Below are positions 52,013 to 60,519 of a stretch of DNA of 64,000 bases, one piece after another (within the stretch, counting starts at the first letter, position 1; each line of letters opens with the position of its first letter). Made by a program: the position numbers and the translations under genes. The stretch is taken from positions 17,506 through 81,505 of the forward strand of contig NZ_JAPKNM010000025.1 of the NCBI RefSeq assembly GCF_026460985.1, given 5' to 3'. Origin of the DNA: Sphingomonas sp. (GTDB lineage Bacteria; Pseudomonadota; Alphaproteobacteria; Sphingomonadales; Sphingomonadaceae). The notes beneath the pieces are model-generated. The model was not told where the DNA came from. It ran no database searches and saw nothing but the letters and a program-made list of their open reading frames with translations.

Positions 52013-53835
52013 TCGCTATCGAACAAAGCCGCCAGCTGCTCGACCATCGTTCCGGCGAGCTGCTCGGCGTCCATGATCGTGACGGCGCGGCTGTAATAGC
52101 GCGTCACGTCGTGCCCGATGCCGATCGCGACGAGCTCGACCGGCGAGCGCGCCTCGATCCAGCCGATCACCTGGCGGAGATGCCGCTCGAGATAGGAGCC
52201 CGAATTGACCGACAGCGTCGAATCGTCGACCGGCGCGCCGTCGGAGATCACCATCAGGATCTTGCGTTCCTCGGCGCGCCCGATCATCCGCTGATGCGCC
52301 CAGAGCAGGGCCTCGCCGTCGATATTCTCCTTGAGCAGCCCCTCGCGCATCATCAGCCCGAGCGACCTCTTGGCGCGGCGCCATGGTTCGTCGGCCTGCT
52401 TGTAGACGATGTGGCGGATGTCGTTGAGCCGCCCGGGCTGGGGCGGGCGACCTTCGGCGAGCCACTTCTCGCGCGCCTGGCCACCCTTCCACGCGCGCGT
52501 GGTGAAGCCGAGGATCTCGGTCTTGACGCCGACGCGCTCGAGCGTGCGCGCCAGGATGTCGGCGCTGATCGCGGCGATCGAGATCGGCCGCCCGCGCATC
52601 GATCCCGAATTGTCGATCAGCAAAGTGACGACGGTGTCGCGGAATTCGGTGTCGCGCTCGATCTTGTACGACAGCGACTGCATCGGATTGACCACGACGC
52701 GCGCCAGCCGCGCCGCGTCGAGCAGCCCCTCGTCCTGGTCGAAATCCCAGCTGCGCGACTGTTGCGCCATCAGCCGGCGCTGGAGCCGGTTGGCGAGCTT
52801 GGTGACCGCGCCCTGCAGATGGACGAGCTGCTGGTCGAGATAGGAGCGCAGCCGGTCGAGCTCTTCGGGGTCGCACAGCTCGGTCGCGGCGATCACTTCG
52901 TCGAACTGGGTCGTGTAGGGCCGGTATTCGAACTGCGGCGGCAGGTCGCTCCACGGGCGATTGGGGCGGACGGGCATCATGCCCTCCTCGCCATCGTCGC
53001 CGGGTTCGCCGTCGCCATCGTCCATCGCCTCGGACTGGCTGTCTTCGCCTTCGTCCGCCTCGTCCGATTCGCGCTGCTCGCCGCGCGCCTCGACTTCGCC
53101 CTCGCCCTGCTGGGCCTCGCTGTCGCCTTCCTCGTCGCCGGGTTCGTCCCGGTCGTCGGTGCCCTCGTCCTCGCCGCCGCCCTCATCGGCTTCGTCGGGG
53201 ATCATCTCGCCTTCGACGAGCTCGAGGTCCTGGAGCAATTTGGTGGCGAGGCTGGCAAAGGCCTGCTGGTCGTCGATCGTCAGCGCGAGCGCGTCGAGGT
53301 CGCTTCCTGCGCGCTCCTCGATCCAGTCGCGGATCAGCGCCATGCCCATGGCGGCGCTTGCCGGCGCCTCGCGCCCGGTCAGCCGCTCGCGGACCATCAG
53401 CCCCAACGCGGTCGACAGCGGCACTTCCTCGCGGTTGCGCGCGCGGGCGATCGGGTCCGAGCGGAGGCGGACGCCCAGCGAATGCTCGAGATTGTCGGCG
53501 ATCCCCGCATAGCCGCGCGAGCCGAGCGCTTCGACCCGCGCCGTCTCTACCGCGTCGAACACCGCGCGCGCCACCGGCTCCTTGGGTGCGCTGCGCAGGT
53601 GCATCGCATTGTCGTGATGCTTGATCCTGAGCGCGAAGCCGTCCGCGAAGCCGCGCGCCTCGGCCACCTGGTCCGCGGGCAAGGTGCGCGACGGCATCGG
53701 CACCTTGATGCTGCGCCCGTCCTGCCGCGGTGCCTCGGAGGTGAAGGCGAGCTCGGCCTCCGCCTCGCCCGACAGCGCGCGCGCGGTGCCGCCCAGCACG
53801 TTGCGCAGCTGCTCGAGGGGAGAGTCGGCGGCCAT
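52009..53835 (-). CDS. cobT: CobT: VWA-domain partner of CobS (cobaltochelatase-type)
   Basis: A 608-residue protein. An N-terminal helical region ([25 protein letters not shown]) precedes a very acidic linker at about residues 210-300 (repeated D/E with G, Q and S), then a linker helix ([30 protein letters not shown]) and a C-terminal VWA domain with the MIDAS motif [11 protein letters not shown] at about residues 400-410. CobT and CobS form the AAA+ motor of the aerobic cobaltochelatase with CobN. No cobN or other cobalamin gene is near, so a different client remains possible. It lies six bases after cobS. Confidence 0.9.
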   Translation of the reverse strand: MAADSPLEQLRNVLGGTARALSGEAEAELAFTSEAPRQDGRSIKVPMPSRTLPADQVAEARGFADGFALRIKHHDNAMHLRSAPKEPVARAVFDAVETARVEALGSRGYAGIADNLEHSLGVRLRSDPIARARNREEVPLSTALGLMVRERLTGREAPASAAMGMALIRDWIEERAGSDLDALALTIDDQQAFASLATKLLQDLELVEGEMIPDEADEGGGEDEGTDDRDEPGDEEGDSEAQQGEGEVEARGEQRESDEADEGEDSQSEAMDDGDGEPGDDGEEGMMPVRPNRPWSDLPPQFEYRPYTTQFDEVIAATELCDPEELDRLRSYLDQQLVHLQGAVTKLANRLQRRLMAQQSRSWDFDQDEGLLDAARLARVVVNPMQSLSYKIERDTEFRDTVVTLLIDNSGSMRGRPISIAAISADILARTLERVGVKTEILGFTTRAWKGGQAREKWLAEGRPPQPGRLNDIRHIVYKQADEPWRRAKRSLGLMMREGLLKENIDGEALLWAHQRMIGRAEERKILMVISDGAPVDDSTLSVNSGSYLERHLRQVIGWIEARSPVELVAIGIGHDVTRYYSRAVTIMDAEQLAGTMVEQLAALFDSE

Positions 53836-53841
53836 ACGCCC

Positions 53842-54846
53842 TCAGGCCTTGGAAACGACGCTCTCGGGGAGGTCCTTCCCGAACACGCGCTGATAATATT
53901 CGGCGACCTGCGCGCGCTCGGCCTCGTCGCACTTGTTGAGGAACGAGAGGCGGAAGGCGAAGCCGACATCGCCGAAGATCAGCGCGTTCTGCGCCCAGGT
54001 GATCACGGTGCGCGGGCTCATCACGGTCGAGATGTCGCCGGCGATGAAGCCCTTCCGGGTGAGATCGGCGACGCGGACCATGTTGTCGACGACTTCCTTG
54101 CCGCCCGGCTTGTCATACTCGCCCGATTTGGCGAGCACGATCTGCGCCTCGACCGCGGCGGGGAGATAGTTGAGCGTCACCACCACGTTCCAGCGGTCCA
54201 TCTGGCCCTGGTTGATCTGCTGGGTGCCGTGATAGAGGCCGCTGGTGTCGCCGAGGCCCACCGTGTTGGCGGTGGCGAACAGGCGGAACCACGGATTCGG
54301 GCGGATCACGCGGTTCTGGTCGAGCAGGGTCAATTTGCCCTCGGTCTCGAGCACGCGCTGGATCACGAACATCACGTCGGGGCGGCCGGCGTCATATTCG
54401 TCGAATACCAATGCAGTCGGCGTCTGGATCGCCCAGGGAAGCAGGCCTTCGCGGAATTCGGTGACCTGTTGGCCGTCCTTGAGCACGATCGCGTCGCGGC
54501 CGATCAGGTCGATACGCGAGATATGCGCGTCGAGGTTGATGCGGATGCACGGCCAGTTGAGCCGCGCGGCGACCTGTTCGATGTGCGTCGACTTGCCGGT
54601 GCCATGATAGCCCTGGATCATCACGCGGCGGTTGTGCGCGAATCCGGCGAGCACCGCGAGCGTGGTGTCGGCGTCGAACACATAAGCGGGATCGAGATCG
54701 GGCACGCGCTCGTCGGCCTCGCTGAAGGCGGGGCATTCCATGTCCGAATCGATGCCGAAGATATCGCGCACCTTCACCATCTTGTCGGGCGCGTCGAGGA
54801 TCGTCGTCTCGCGACTGTCGGGCTGGGTGTTGGGGATGTCGGCCAT
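53842..54846 (-). CDS. cobS: CobS: AAA+ ATPase (cobaltochelatase-type)
   Basis: A MoxR-like AAA+ ATPase of about 334 residues. Walker [10 protein letters not shown] is at residues 79-87 and Walker [11 protein letters not shown] at 145-154. It also has [33 protein letters not shown] (sensor 1) and a C-terminal [17 protein letters not shown]. The start was set at ATG 54846; a neighbouring ATG (54849) and a TTG (54861) are in frame, and AGGA is six bases before 54846. It powers CobT by ATP hydrolysis. The order cobS, cobT, RHH is usual in alphaproteobacteria. Confidence 0.92.
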   Translation of the reverse strand: MADIPNTQPDSRETTILDAPDKMVKVRDIFGIDSDMECPAFSEADERVPDLDPAYVFDADTTLAVLAGFAHNRRVMIQGYHGTGKSTHIEQVAARLNWPCIRINLDAHISRIDLIGRDAIVLKDGQQVTEFREGLLPWAIQTPTALVFDEYDAGRPDVMFVIQRVLETEGKLTLLDQNRVIRPNPWFRLFATANTVGLGDTSGLYHGTQQINQGQMDRWNVVVTLNYLPAAVEAQIVLAKSGEYDKPGGKEVVDNMVRVADLTRKGFIAGDISTVMSPRTVITWAQNALIFGDVGFAFRLSFLNKCDEAERAQVAEYYQRVFGKDLPESVVSKA

Positions 54847-54928
54847 CATCGCTTCCTGCAAGAACGCCTTGCGAGTTAGTGAGGCCTTTGCCGCACCGCA
54901 ACGTCAAAGCGCAGGGGGCCTCCGCCTA

Positions 54929-55624
54929 TCAGTCGTTGGAGAAGACGGGAAGACCAAACAGATCGACGAAGCGTTGCCCGAGCGCGATATCGCCCGTCAC
55001 CACCACCCGGCCCTCGCGCATCGATTCAATCAGAGGCGCGCGGCCATAGAAGGTCGCCGCCAGCTTTGATGGCTCGCCCGCGAAGATCACGTCGGCGCCC
55101 TCGGGGTCGCGCCGTTCGATCTCCAGCATGCCCGAGACGATCGTTGCGCGGAACGGCTCGCCGCCGATGCGGAAGCCGAGATCGGGGGCGAAGTCCGGAT
55201 CGGCCGCATGGTTCATCATCGTCCGGAGCGAGAGCATGAAGGCGGTGTTGCTGAGCGGCAAAGTCACGTCGTGCGCAGGCGATCCCGCCGCCCAGCGGCT
55301 CAGCGCGAAGATCGGCTCCTCGAGCGCGCGGCCCCATTTGGTGAGCTCATAGACCTGCGCGTTGGCGGGCGAGGGGAGGGCGCGTCTGCGCAGGATGCCG
55401 GCCTTCTCCATCCCCTCCAGCCGCTGGGTGAGGATGTTGGCGCTCAGCCCCTCGAGCGCGCCGCGGATCTCGCCGAAGCGACGGCCGCCGAGCAGCAACT
55501 CGCGCACGATCAGCAGCGCCCAGCGCTCGCCGATCAGATCCATCGCCAGCGCCGTCCCGCAGGCGTCGCGATACCAGCGGCGCATCTGACCCAGATCGTT
55601 GTTAGTTATTTTTTGTGACTTCAT
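54929..55624 (-). CDS. HxlR-family regulator with C-terminal sterol-carrier-like domain
   Basis: A 231-residue regulator. The HxlR winged helix is at the N-terminus (RDACGTALAMDLIGERWALLIVRELL, then RFGEIRGALEGLSANILTQRL). A C-terminal domain of about 100 residues (DLGFRIGGEPFRATIVSGMLEIERRDPEGADVIF, GRVVVTGDIALGQRFVDLFGL) looks like an SCP2/alkyl-sulfatase C-terminal fold and may bind a hydrophobic ligand. It is divergent from the DUF899 gene. Two tandem palindromic repeats cover its start codon. Confidence 0.88.
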   Translation of the reverse strand: MKSQKITNNDLGQMRRWYRDACGTALAMDLIGERWALLIVRELLLGGRRFGEIRGALEGLSANILTQRLEGMEKAGILRRRALPSPANAQVYELTKWGRALEEPIFALSRWAAGSPAHDVTLPLSNTAFMLSLRTMMNHAADPDFAPDLGFRIGGEPFRATIVSGMLEIERRDPEGADVIFAGEPSKLAATFYGRAPLIESMREGRVVVTGDIALGQRFVDLFGLPVFSND

Positions 55625-55641
55625 AGTTGCTTTTTGTAACT
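55604..55641. promoter_or_regulatory. Two tandem AGTT-N9-AACT-like operators between HxlR and DUF899
   Basis: AGTTATTTTTTGTGACT (55604-55620) and AGTTGCTTTTTGTAACT (55625-55641) are direct repeats 21 bp apart, each a palindrome with a T-rich centre. The first overlaps the HxlR start codon. The spacing, two helical turns, suits two dimers on one face. Confidence 0.7.
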
Positions 55642-55698
55642 GAGTCGCGCATCAAGATCAAGAAAGCGATTCGCGACACCCGAAAAGCGGAGGTTTGC

Positions 55699-56412
55699 AT
55701 GACGATCGAAACGATCCTGCCCCCGGCTGAGGAACTCGCGGCGCGCGCAAGGTCGCGCTGGCCGGGCGAGAGCGCCGAATATCGCGTGGCGCGGACCGCG
55801 CTGCTCGCCGAGGAGATCGAACTTCGTCGCCATATCGAGCGGGTCGCCGAGCAGCGCCGCGCGCTGCCACCTGGGCCCGAAGTCGCGCGGGACTACCGCT
55901 TCGAAGGTGCCGAGGGGCCGGTGACCCTGGCCGAGCTGTTCGGGGACAAGGACACGCTCGTCGTCTACACCTACATGTTCGGGCCGCAGCGCGCGCGGCC
56001 GTGCCCGATGTGCACGTCGCTGCTCTCGGCCTGGGAAGGCGAGGCGCTCGACATCCAGCAGCGCGTGGCGCTCGCGGTGACGGCGCGGTCGCCGCTCGAC
56101 ACGCTCCGCGCCTTCGCCGAGGAGCGCGGCTGGCGGCATCTTCCGCTCTATTCGGACGTTGAGCAGGCGTTCAGCCGCGATTTTTGGGCTGTCACCCCCG
56201 ATGGAGACGACATCCCGCAACTGCTCGTCTTCTCTCGCCGCGACGGCACGATCCGCTTCTTCTGGGCGGGCGAGATGGACGACGGCACGGCCGACCCCGG
56301 CCAGGATCCGCGCGGCGCACCCGATTTGATGCCGCTCTGGACGATACTCGATTCCACCCCCGAGGGACGCGGCGCAGGCTGGTACCCGTCGCTCACCTAC
56401 CCGACCAAGTGA
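55699..56412 (+). CDS. DUF899 family thioredoxin-like protein
   Basis: A 237-residue cytoplasmic protein with the DUF899 thioredoxin-like fold: ALPPGPEVARDYRFEGAEGPVTLAELFGDKDTLVVYTYMFGP, then ARPCPMCTSLLSAWEG with a CPMC pair at the redox-active position and WRHLPLYSDVEQAFSRDFW. The tail GTADPGQDPRGAPDLMPLWTILDSTPEGRG is typical. The start ATG (55699) follows GGAGG. It heads a series of stress-type genes and is divergent from HxlR, its probable regulator. Confidence 0.88.
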   Translation: MTIETILPPAEELAARARSRWPGESAEYRVARTALLAEEIELRRHIERVAEQRRALPPGPEVARDYRFEGAEGPVTLAELFGDKDTLVVYTYMFGPQRARPCPMCTSLLSAWEGEALDIQQRVALAVTARSPLDTLRAFAEERGWRHLPLYSDVEQAFSRDFWAVTPDGDDIPQLLVFSRRDGTIRFFWAGEMDDGTADPGQDPRGAPDLMPLWTILDSTPEGRGAGWYPSLTYPTK

Positions 56413-56425
56413 AAAGGAGAGAACG

Positions 56426-56866
56426 ATGCCGCAGATGATCTTCGTGAACCTGCCCGTGACCGACCTGGCCAAGTCGACCGCGTTCTACGAGGCGATCGGC
56501 TGCACCAAGGATCCGCGCTTCAGCAACGAAGTCGCGAGCGCGATGCAACTCTCCGACGAGATCGTGTTCATGATTTTGTCGCAGGACTTCTTCAAGACCT
56601 TCACGCCGAAGCCGATCGCCGACGCGCATGCGACGACCGAGGTGCTGATCGCGCTGTCGCGCGACAGCCGCGAGGCGGTCGACGCGATCGTCGAGGCGGC
56701 CGACGCCGCGGGCGGCAAGGCCGATATCCGCGAGAAGCAGGACATGGGCTTCATGTACGGCCGCAGCTTCGAGGATCCGGACGGGCACGTCTTCGAGCCG
56801 GTGTTCATGGACATGGAAGCCGCGATGGCCAGCTTCCCCGAAGGGCCGGCGCACGAGCCGGCCTGA
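56426..56866 (+). CDS. VOC-family protein (glyoxalase-like)
   Basis: 146 residues: MIFVNLPVTDLAKSTAFYEAIGC, a central strand, and GFMYGRSFEDPDGHVFEPVFMD at the end, the two beta-alpha-beta-beta-beta modules of the VOC fold. The metal-ligand pattern looks partial, so activity is unclear. It is a member of the run of small genes that begins with DUF899, starting 13 bases after that stop. Confidence 0.86.
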   Translation: MPQMIFVNLPVTDLAKSTAFYEAIGCTKDPRFSNEVASAMQLSDEIVFMILSQDFFKTFTPKPIADAHATTEVLIALSRDSREAVDAIVEAADAAGGKADIREKQDMGFMYGRSFEDPDGHVFEPVFMDMEAAMASFPEGPAHEPA

Positions 56867-56889
56867 GCGCCCGAGACAGGAGAGGTAAA

Positions 56890-57375
56890 ATGGACAAGCA
56901 ACTCACTACGTGCCTCTGGTACAATTACACCGCCGAGGAAGCCGCGAACTTCTATGTCTCGCTGCTTCCCGATAGCCGCGTCACTCGCGTCCAGCGCACG
57001 CCGTCCGACACGCCCTCGCAGAAGCAGGGCGAGGTGATCGTGGTCGAGTTCGAGCTGCTGGGGCAGAAGTTCATCGGCCTGAACGGCGGACCCCAGTTCC
57101 AGCACAGCGAGGCGGTCAGCTTCGTGATCCACACCGACAGCCAGGAAGAGACCGACAAATATTGGAACGCGATCGTCGGCAATGGCGGCCAGGAATCGCA
57201 GTGCGGCTGGTGCAAGGACAAATGGGGCGTCAACTGGCAGGTCACGCCCAAGCGGCTGGTCGAGCTGGTCTTCGCCAATCCCGATGCGGCCGCGAGCAAG
57301 CGCGCGATGGATGCGATGATGCAGATGCGCAAGATCGACATCGCGACGATCGAAGCCGCCGCGGCTGCGGCCTGA
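56890..57375 (+). CDS. PhnB-like VOC-family protein
   Basis: 161 residues with the PhnB-like pattern: TTCLWYNYTAEEAANFYVSLLPDSRVTRV, QKFIGLNGGPQFQHSEAVSFVI and SQCGWCKDKWGVNWQVTPKRL, ending in a helix. These proteins were once named 3-demethylubiquinone methyltransferase but have no demonstrated methyltransferase activity. The ATG follows AGGAG. It lies 23 bases after the VOC gene. Confidence 0.88.
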   Translation: MDKQLTTCLWYNYTAEEAANFYVSLLPDSRVTRVQRTPSDTPSQKQGEVIVVEFELLGQKFIGLNGGPQFQHSEAVSFVIHTDSQEETDKYWNAIVGNGGQESQCGWCKDKWGVNWQVTPKRLVELVFANPDAAASKRAMDAMMQMRKIDIATIEAAAAAA

Positions 57376-57385
57376 GGAGGCGAGC

Positions 57386-58045
57386 ATGACCGGCCATCCG
57401 ACGATCAGCGCCTTCAACTGGGTGCCCGATTTCGCCCGCGGGCTCGTCCGCGACCTCCGCGTCCGATGGGCGCTGGAGGAGGCGGGGAAGGGCTATCAGG
57501 TGCGCAAGCTCGATCCGCGCGTCGAGCGCCCGGCGGACTATTTCACCGAGCAGCCCTTTGGGCAGGTGCCGTCGTACAACGACAATGAAGTCCACCTGTT
57601 CGAATCCGGTGCGATCGTTCTGCACATCGGGAAGACGAGCGAGGCGCTGCTTCCCGCCGATGCGAACGAACGCGCCCGGGCCACCGCCTGGGTGTTCGCG
57701 GCGCTCAACAGCATCGAGCCCTATATCCAGCAGCTCGCGACGATCGACCTGTTCGATCCCGGTGCGGACTGGGCGAAGGCGCGGCGGCCCGAAGTGGTGA
57801 AAATGATCCGGGGCCGACTCCAGCGGCTGGCCGATCATCTCGGGACGCGCGACTGGCTGGAGGAGCGCTTCACCGCCGGCGACCTGATGATGGTCACCGT
57901 GCTGCGTATCCTGCGCGGCACGGGTCTGGTAGAAGAGCAGCCGACGCTCGCGGCCTATCAGGCGCGCGGCGAGGCACGCCCCGCCTTCCAGCGCGCATTG
58001 GCCGCGCAGTTCGCCGATTTCGAACCGGAGCCTGCGGCCGCCTGA
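57386..58045 (+). CDS. Glutathione S-transferase family protein
   Basis: 219 residues: an N-terminal thioredoxin-like domain (VRDLRVRWALEEAGKGYQVRKLDP, QPFGQVPSYNDNEVHLFESGAIVLHI with the cis-proline VPS and the ES glutathione contact) and a helical C-terminal domain (WLEERFTAGDLMMVTVLRILR, the N-capping box region). It conjugates or reduces electrophiles with glutathione; substrate unknown. It is ten bases after the PhnB-like gene. Confidence 0.9.
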   Translation: MTGHPTISAFNWVPDFARGLVRDLRVRWALEEAGKGYQVRKLDPRVERPADYFTEQPFGQVPSYNDNEVHLFESGAIVLHIGKTSEALLPADANERARATAWVFAALNSIEPYIQQLATIDLFDPGADWAKARRPEVVKMIRGRLQRLADHLGTRDWLEERFTAGDLMMVTVLRILRGTGLVEEQPTLAAYQARGEARPAFQRALAAQFADFEPEPAAA

Positions 58046-58070
58046 GTGCTGCGAACAGAAAAGGAGAAGG

Positions 58071-58427
58071 ATGATGGCTTATATCGATGGATTCGTCGTG
58101 CCCGTGTCCGAGGGCAAGAAGGAAGCGTATCGCGAGATGGCCGCTACGGCCGCACCGATCTTCCGCGAGCATGGCGCGACGCAAGTGGTCGAGGCCTGGG
58201 GCAACGACCTCCCCCGCGGCAAGGCCACCGATTTCTTCATGGCAGTCAAGGCCGAGGAAGGCGAGAATGTCGTCTTCTCGTGGATCATCTGGCCCGACAA
58301 GGCGGCGCGCGATGCCGGCTGGGAGAAGGTGATGGCCGACGAGCGGATGAAGCCCCCGGCCGAGATGCCCTTCGACGGCAAGCGCATGTTCTGGGGCGGC
58401 TTCGAGCCGATCGTCCAGGAAGGGTGA
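58071..58427 (+). CDS. DUF1428 family protein
   Basis: 118 residues: YIDGFVVPVSEGKKEAYREMA, ATQVVEAWGNDLPRGKATDFFMAV and VFSWIIWPDKAARDAGWEKVMAD, the ferredoxin-like alpha/beta fold of DUF1428 (YbaA). Function unknown. Two ATGs in a row (58071, 58074) follow GGAG. It is followed by a composite inverted repeat. Confidence 0.9.
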   Translation: MMAYIDGFVVPVSEGKKEAYREMAATAAPIFREHGATQVVEAWGNDLPRGKATDFFMAVKAEEGENVVFSWIIWPDKAARDAGWEKVMADERMKPPAEMPFDGKRMFWGGFEPIVQEG

Positions 58428-58437
58428 GATACATGTT

Positions 58438-58595
58438 CCTCCCCGAGCTTCGCTCGGGGAGGGGGACCGCGCCCGCAGGGCGTGGTGGAGGGGCCGGCGC
58501 AGCCGGATACTTCTCGTCTAGTTGACGCCGCTGACGCGGCGCCCCTCCACCATCGCTTTGCGATGGTCCCCCTCCCCGAGGCGAGCTCGGGGAGG
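58438..58595. repeat. Composite inverted-repeat element, family C (CCTCCCCGAG ends)
   Basis: The ends are CCTCCCCGAGCTTCGCTCGG.. and ..CCGAGGCGAGCTCGGGGAGG, each a hairpin. Inside, GGTGGAGGGGC (from 58482) pairs with GCCCCTCCACC (to about 58551), and smaller CCGGC/GCCGG and CGCCGC/GCGGCG hairpins fill the centre. The layout is like families A and B with different sequence. It lies between two tandem plus-strand genes, not between convergent ones. Confidence 0.8.
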
Positions 58596-58613
58596 ATTTG
58601 GAAGGAAATCATC

Positions 58614-59384
58614 ATGACCAATCCCCATGGCACGCCGATCTGGTACGAGCTGATGACCAGCGATCCCGACGCGGCGCAGGCATTCTACGGCGATGTGATC
58701 GGCTGGACCGTCGGTCCCTTCGCGGGCGCGACCGACGGCCCGCAGGACTATCGCATCTTCACGGCGCCCGACGGCGAAGGCGTCGGCGGCATGATGAAGT
58801 CGCCCGAGGGCGGACCGCCGCCCGGCTGGTTCAGTTATATCGGCGTCGACGACGTCGATGCGGCGGTGGCGAAGATCACCAAGGCGGGCGGCAGCGTCCA
58901 TATGCCGCCGACCGATCTCGAGGGCGTCGGCCGGATGGCGATGGTCGCCGATCCGCAGGGCGTGGTCTTCTACGTCATGAAGGGTTCGAGCCCCGAAGGC
59001 AGCACTTCGTACAAGCGCATGGCTCCCGGCCATGCCGAGTGGAACGAGCTGCTCGCGGCCGACGATGCCGCCGCGCTCGTCTTCTACGGCGAGCAGTTCG
59101 GCTGGAAGAAGGACGGCGCGATGCCGATGGGCGAGATGGGCGACTACAGCTTCCTCAGCCATGACGGCGGCGTGATCGGCGCGGTGATGAAGGCGCCCCC
59201 GGGCGAGCGCCCGCGCTGGAACTATTTCTTCCGCGTCGGCAGCATCGAGGGCACGAAGGCCCGGATCGAGACCGGCGGCGGTGCGATCATGATGGGCCCG
59301 ATGGAGGTCCCCGGCGGCGACTGGGTGATCTACGCCACCGATCCGCAGGGCGCGCGCTTCGGCGTGGTGGGAAGCAAGGGCTGA
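58614..59384 (+). CDS. Two-domain VOC-family protein
   Basis: A 256-residue protein with two tandem glyoxalase/VOC modules: GTPIWYELMTSDPDAAQAFYGDVIGW in the first and GHAEWNELLAADDAAALVFYGEQFGW in the second, each followed by GWFSYIGVDDVDAA- and WNYFFRVGSIEGTK-like strands and a DPQG turn. Related proteins are annotated as CFP30B-like glyoxalases. The start ATG 58614 was chosen because the frame upstream runs through the repeat. Its stop overlaps the next start by one base (TGATG). Confidence 0.88.
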   Translation: MTNPHGTPIWYELMTSDPDAAQAFYGDVIGWTVGPFAGATDGPQDYRIFTAPDGEGVGGMMKSPEGGPPPGWFSYIGVDDVDAAVAKITKAGGSVHMPPTDLEGVGRMAMVADPQGVVFYVMKGSSPEGSTSYKRMAPGHAEWNELLAADDAAALVFYGEQFGWKKDGAMPMGEMGDYSFLSHDGGVIGAVMKAPPGERPRWNYFFRVGSIEGTKARIETGGGAIMMGPMEVPGGDWVIYATDPQGARFGVVGSKG

Positions 59385-60031
59385 TGCTCGAGCTCTTCCT
59401 GCACCCCTTCTCCTCGTACAGCTGGAAGGTGCTGATCCCGCTCTACGAGAACGACACGCCGTTCACCTATCGGATGATCGAGGATCGGGCGAACGGCGCG
59501 GAACTGCATCGGCTCTGGCCGATCGGCAAGTTCCCGCTGCTGCTTGATGACGGCAAGCCGATCTACGAATCGAGCACGATCATCGAGCATCTCCAGTGCC
59601 ACCATCCGGGGACGGTGCAGTTCGTGCCCGAGGGCGATGCCGGGATCGAGGTGCGGATGCTCGATCGCATCTTCGACAATCACGTCATGGGCCCGATGCA
59701 ACGCGTGGTGGCCGATGCGCTGCGTCCGGCCGAGCGGCGCGATCCGGTCGGGGTGGAACAGGAGAGGAAAGCGCTCGACAAGATCTATGACTGGCTCGAC
59801 GGCTGGATGGCCGGGCGGCAATGGGCAGCGGCGGACATGTTCTCGCTTGCCGACTGCGCCGCCGCGCCCGCGCTCTTCTACGCTGATTGGGTGCACGAGA
59901 TCCCCGAGACGCTCGCGCATCTCCGCGCCTATCGCGCACGGCTGCTCGCCCGCCCGTCGGTCGCCCGCGCGGTCGACGAGGCGCGGCCCTATCGTTCCTA
60001 TTTCCCTTTGGGCGCCCCCGACAGAGACTGA
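59384..60031 (+). CDS. Glutathione S-transferase family protein
   Basis: 215 residues: MLELFLHPFSSYSWKVLIPL (N-terminal strand and Ser active-site region), then IGKFPLLLDDGKPIYESSTI, with the cis-proline and ES glutathione contact, and a helical C-domain (GRQWAAADMFSLADCAAAPALFYADW). A one-base stop/start overlap couples it to the VOC gene upstream. Substrate unknown. Confidence 0.9.
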   Translation: MLELFLHPFSSYSWKVLIPLYENDTPFTYRMIEDRANGAELHRLWPIGKFPLLLDDGKPIYESSTIIEHLQCHHPGTVQFVPEGDAGIEVRMLDRIFDNHVMGPMQRVVADALRPAERRDPVGVEQERKALDKIYDWLDGWMAGRQWAAADMFSLADCAAAPALFYADWVHEIPETLAHLRAYRARLLARPSVARAVDEARPYRSYFPLGAPDRD

Positions 60032-60042
60032 GGAGAGAGACG

Positions 60043-60519
60043 ATGTCCGATACCAATCCGGTCCGCGAGCTGATGGTCGAGCGGCTGATCGACGCGCCGC
60101 CTTCGGCATTGTGGCGCGCCTATACCGAACATCTGAGCGAGTGGTTCTGCCCGAAGCCGTGGCGCGCCGAAGTGGTCGAGATGGACCTGCGCCCCGGCGG
60201 CCGCGCTGCGATCACCATGTACGGCCCGAACGGCGAGGTGGTGCCCAATGAGGGCGTCTATCTCGAAGTGATCCCCGAGCGGCGGATCGTGTTCACCGAC
60301 GCCTTTACCGCCGGCTGGAATCCCGCGGGGCCGTTCATGGTCGGCTTTTTCGAGTTCGAGCCCGAAGGCGAGAAGACGCGTTACCGCGGCCGTGCGCGAC
60401 ACTGGAACGACGAGGCGCTGGAGCAGCACAGGACGATGGGCTTCGAGCAGGGCTGGTCGGCCGTCGCCGAGCAGCTCGAAGCGGTGGCGAAGCGCCTCGC
60501 GGAAACGGCCGATGCGTAG
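60043..60519 (+). CDS. SRPBCC domain protein
   Basis: 158 residues with the AHSA1-type helix-grip fold: LMVERLIDAPPSALWRAYTE, WFCPKPWRAEVVEMDLRPGG, EGVYLEVIPERRIVFTDAFT and the long C-terminal helix (GWSAVAEQLEAVAKRLAE). It is 11 bases downstream of the GST gene and overlaps the DHFR-like gene by eight bases. Confidence 0.9.
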   Translation: MSDTNPVRELMVERLIDAPPSALWRAYTEHLSEWFCPKPWRAEVVEMDLRPGGRAAITMYGPNGEVVPNEGVYLEVIPERRIVFTDAFTAGWNPAGPFMVGFFEFEPEGEKTRYRGRARHWNDEALEQHRTMGFEQGWSAVAEQLEAVAKRLAETADA

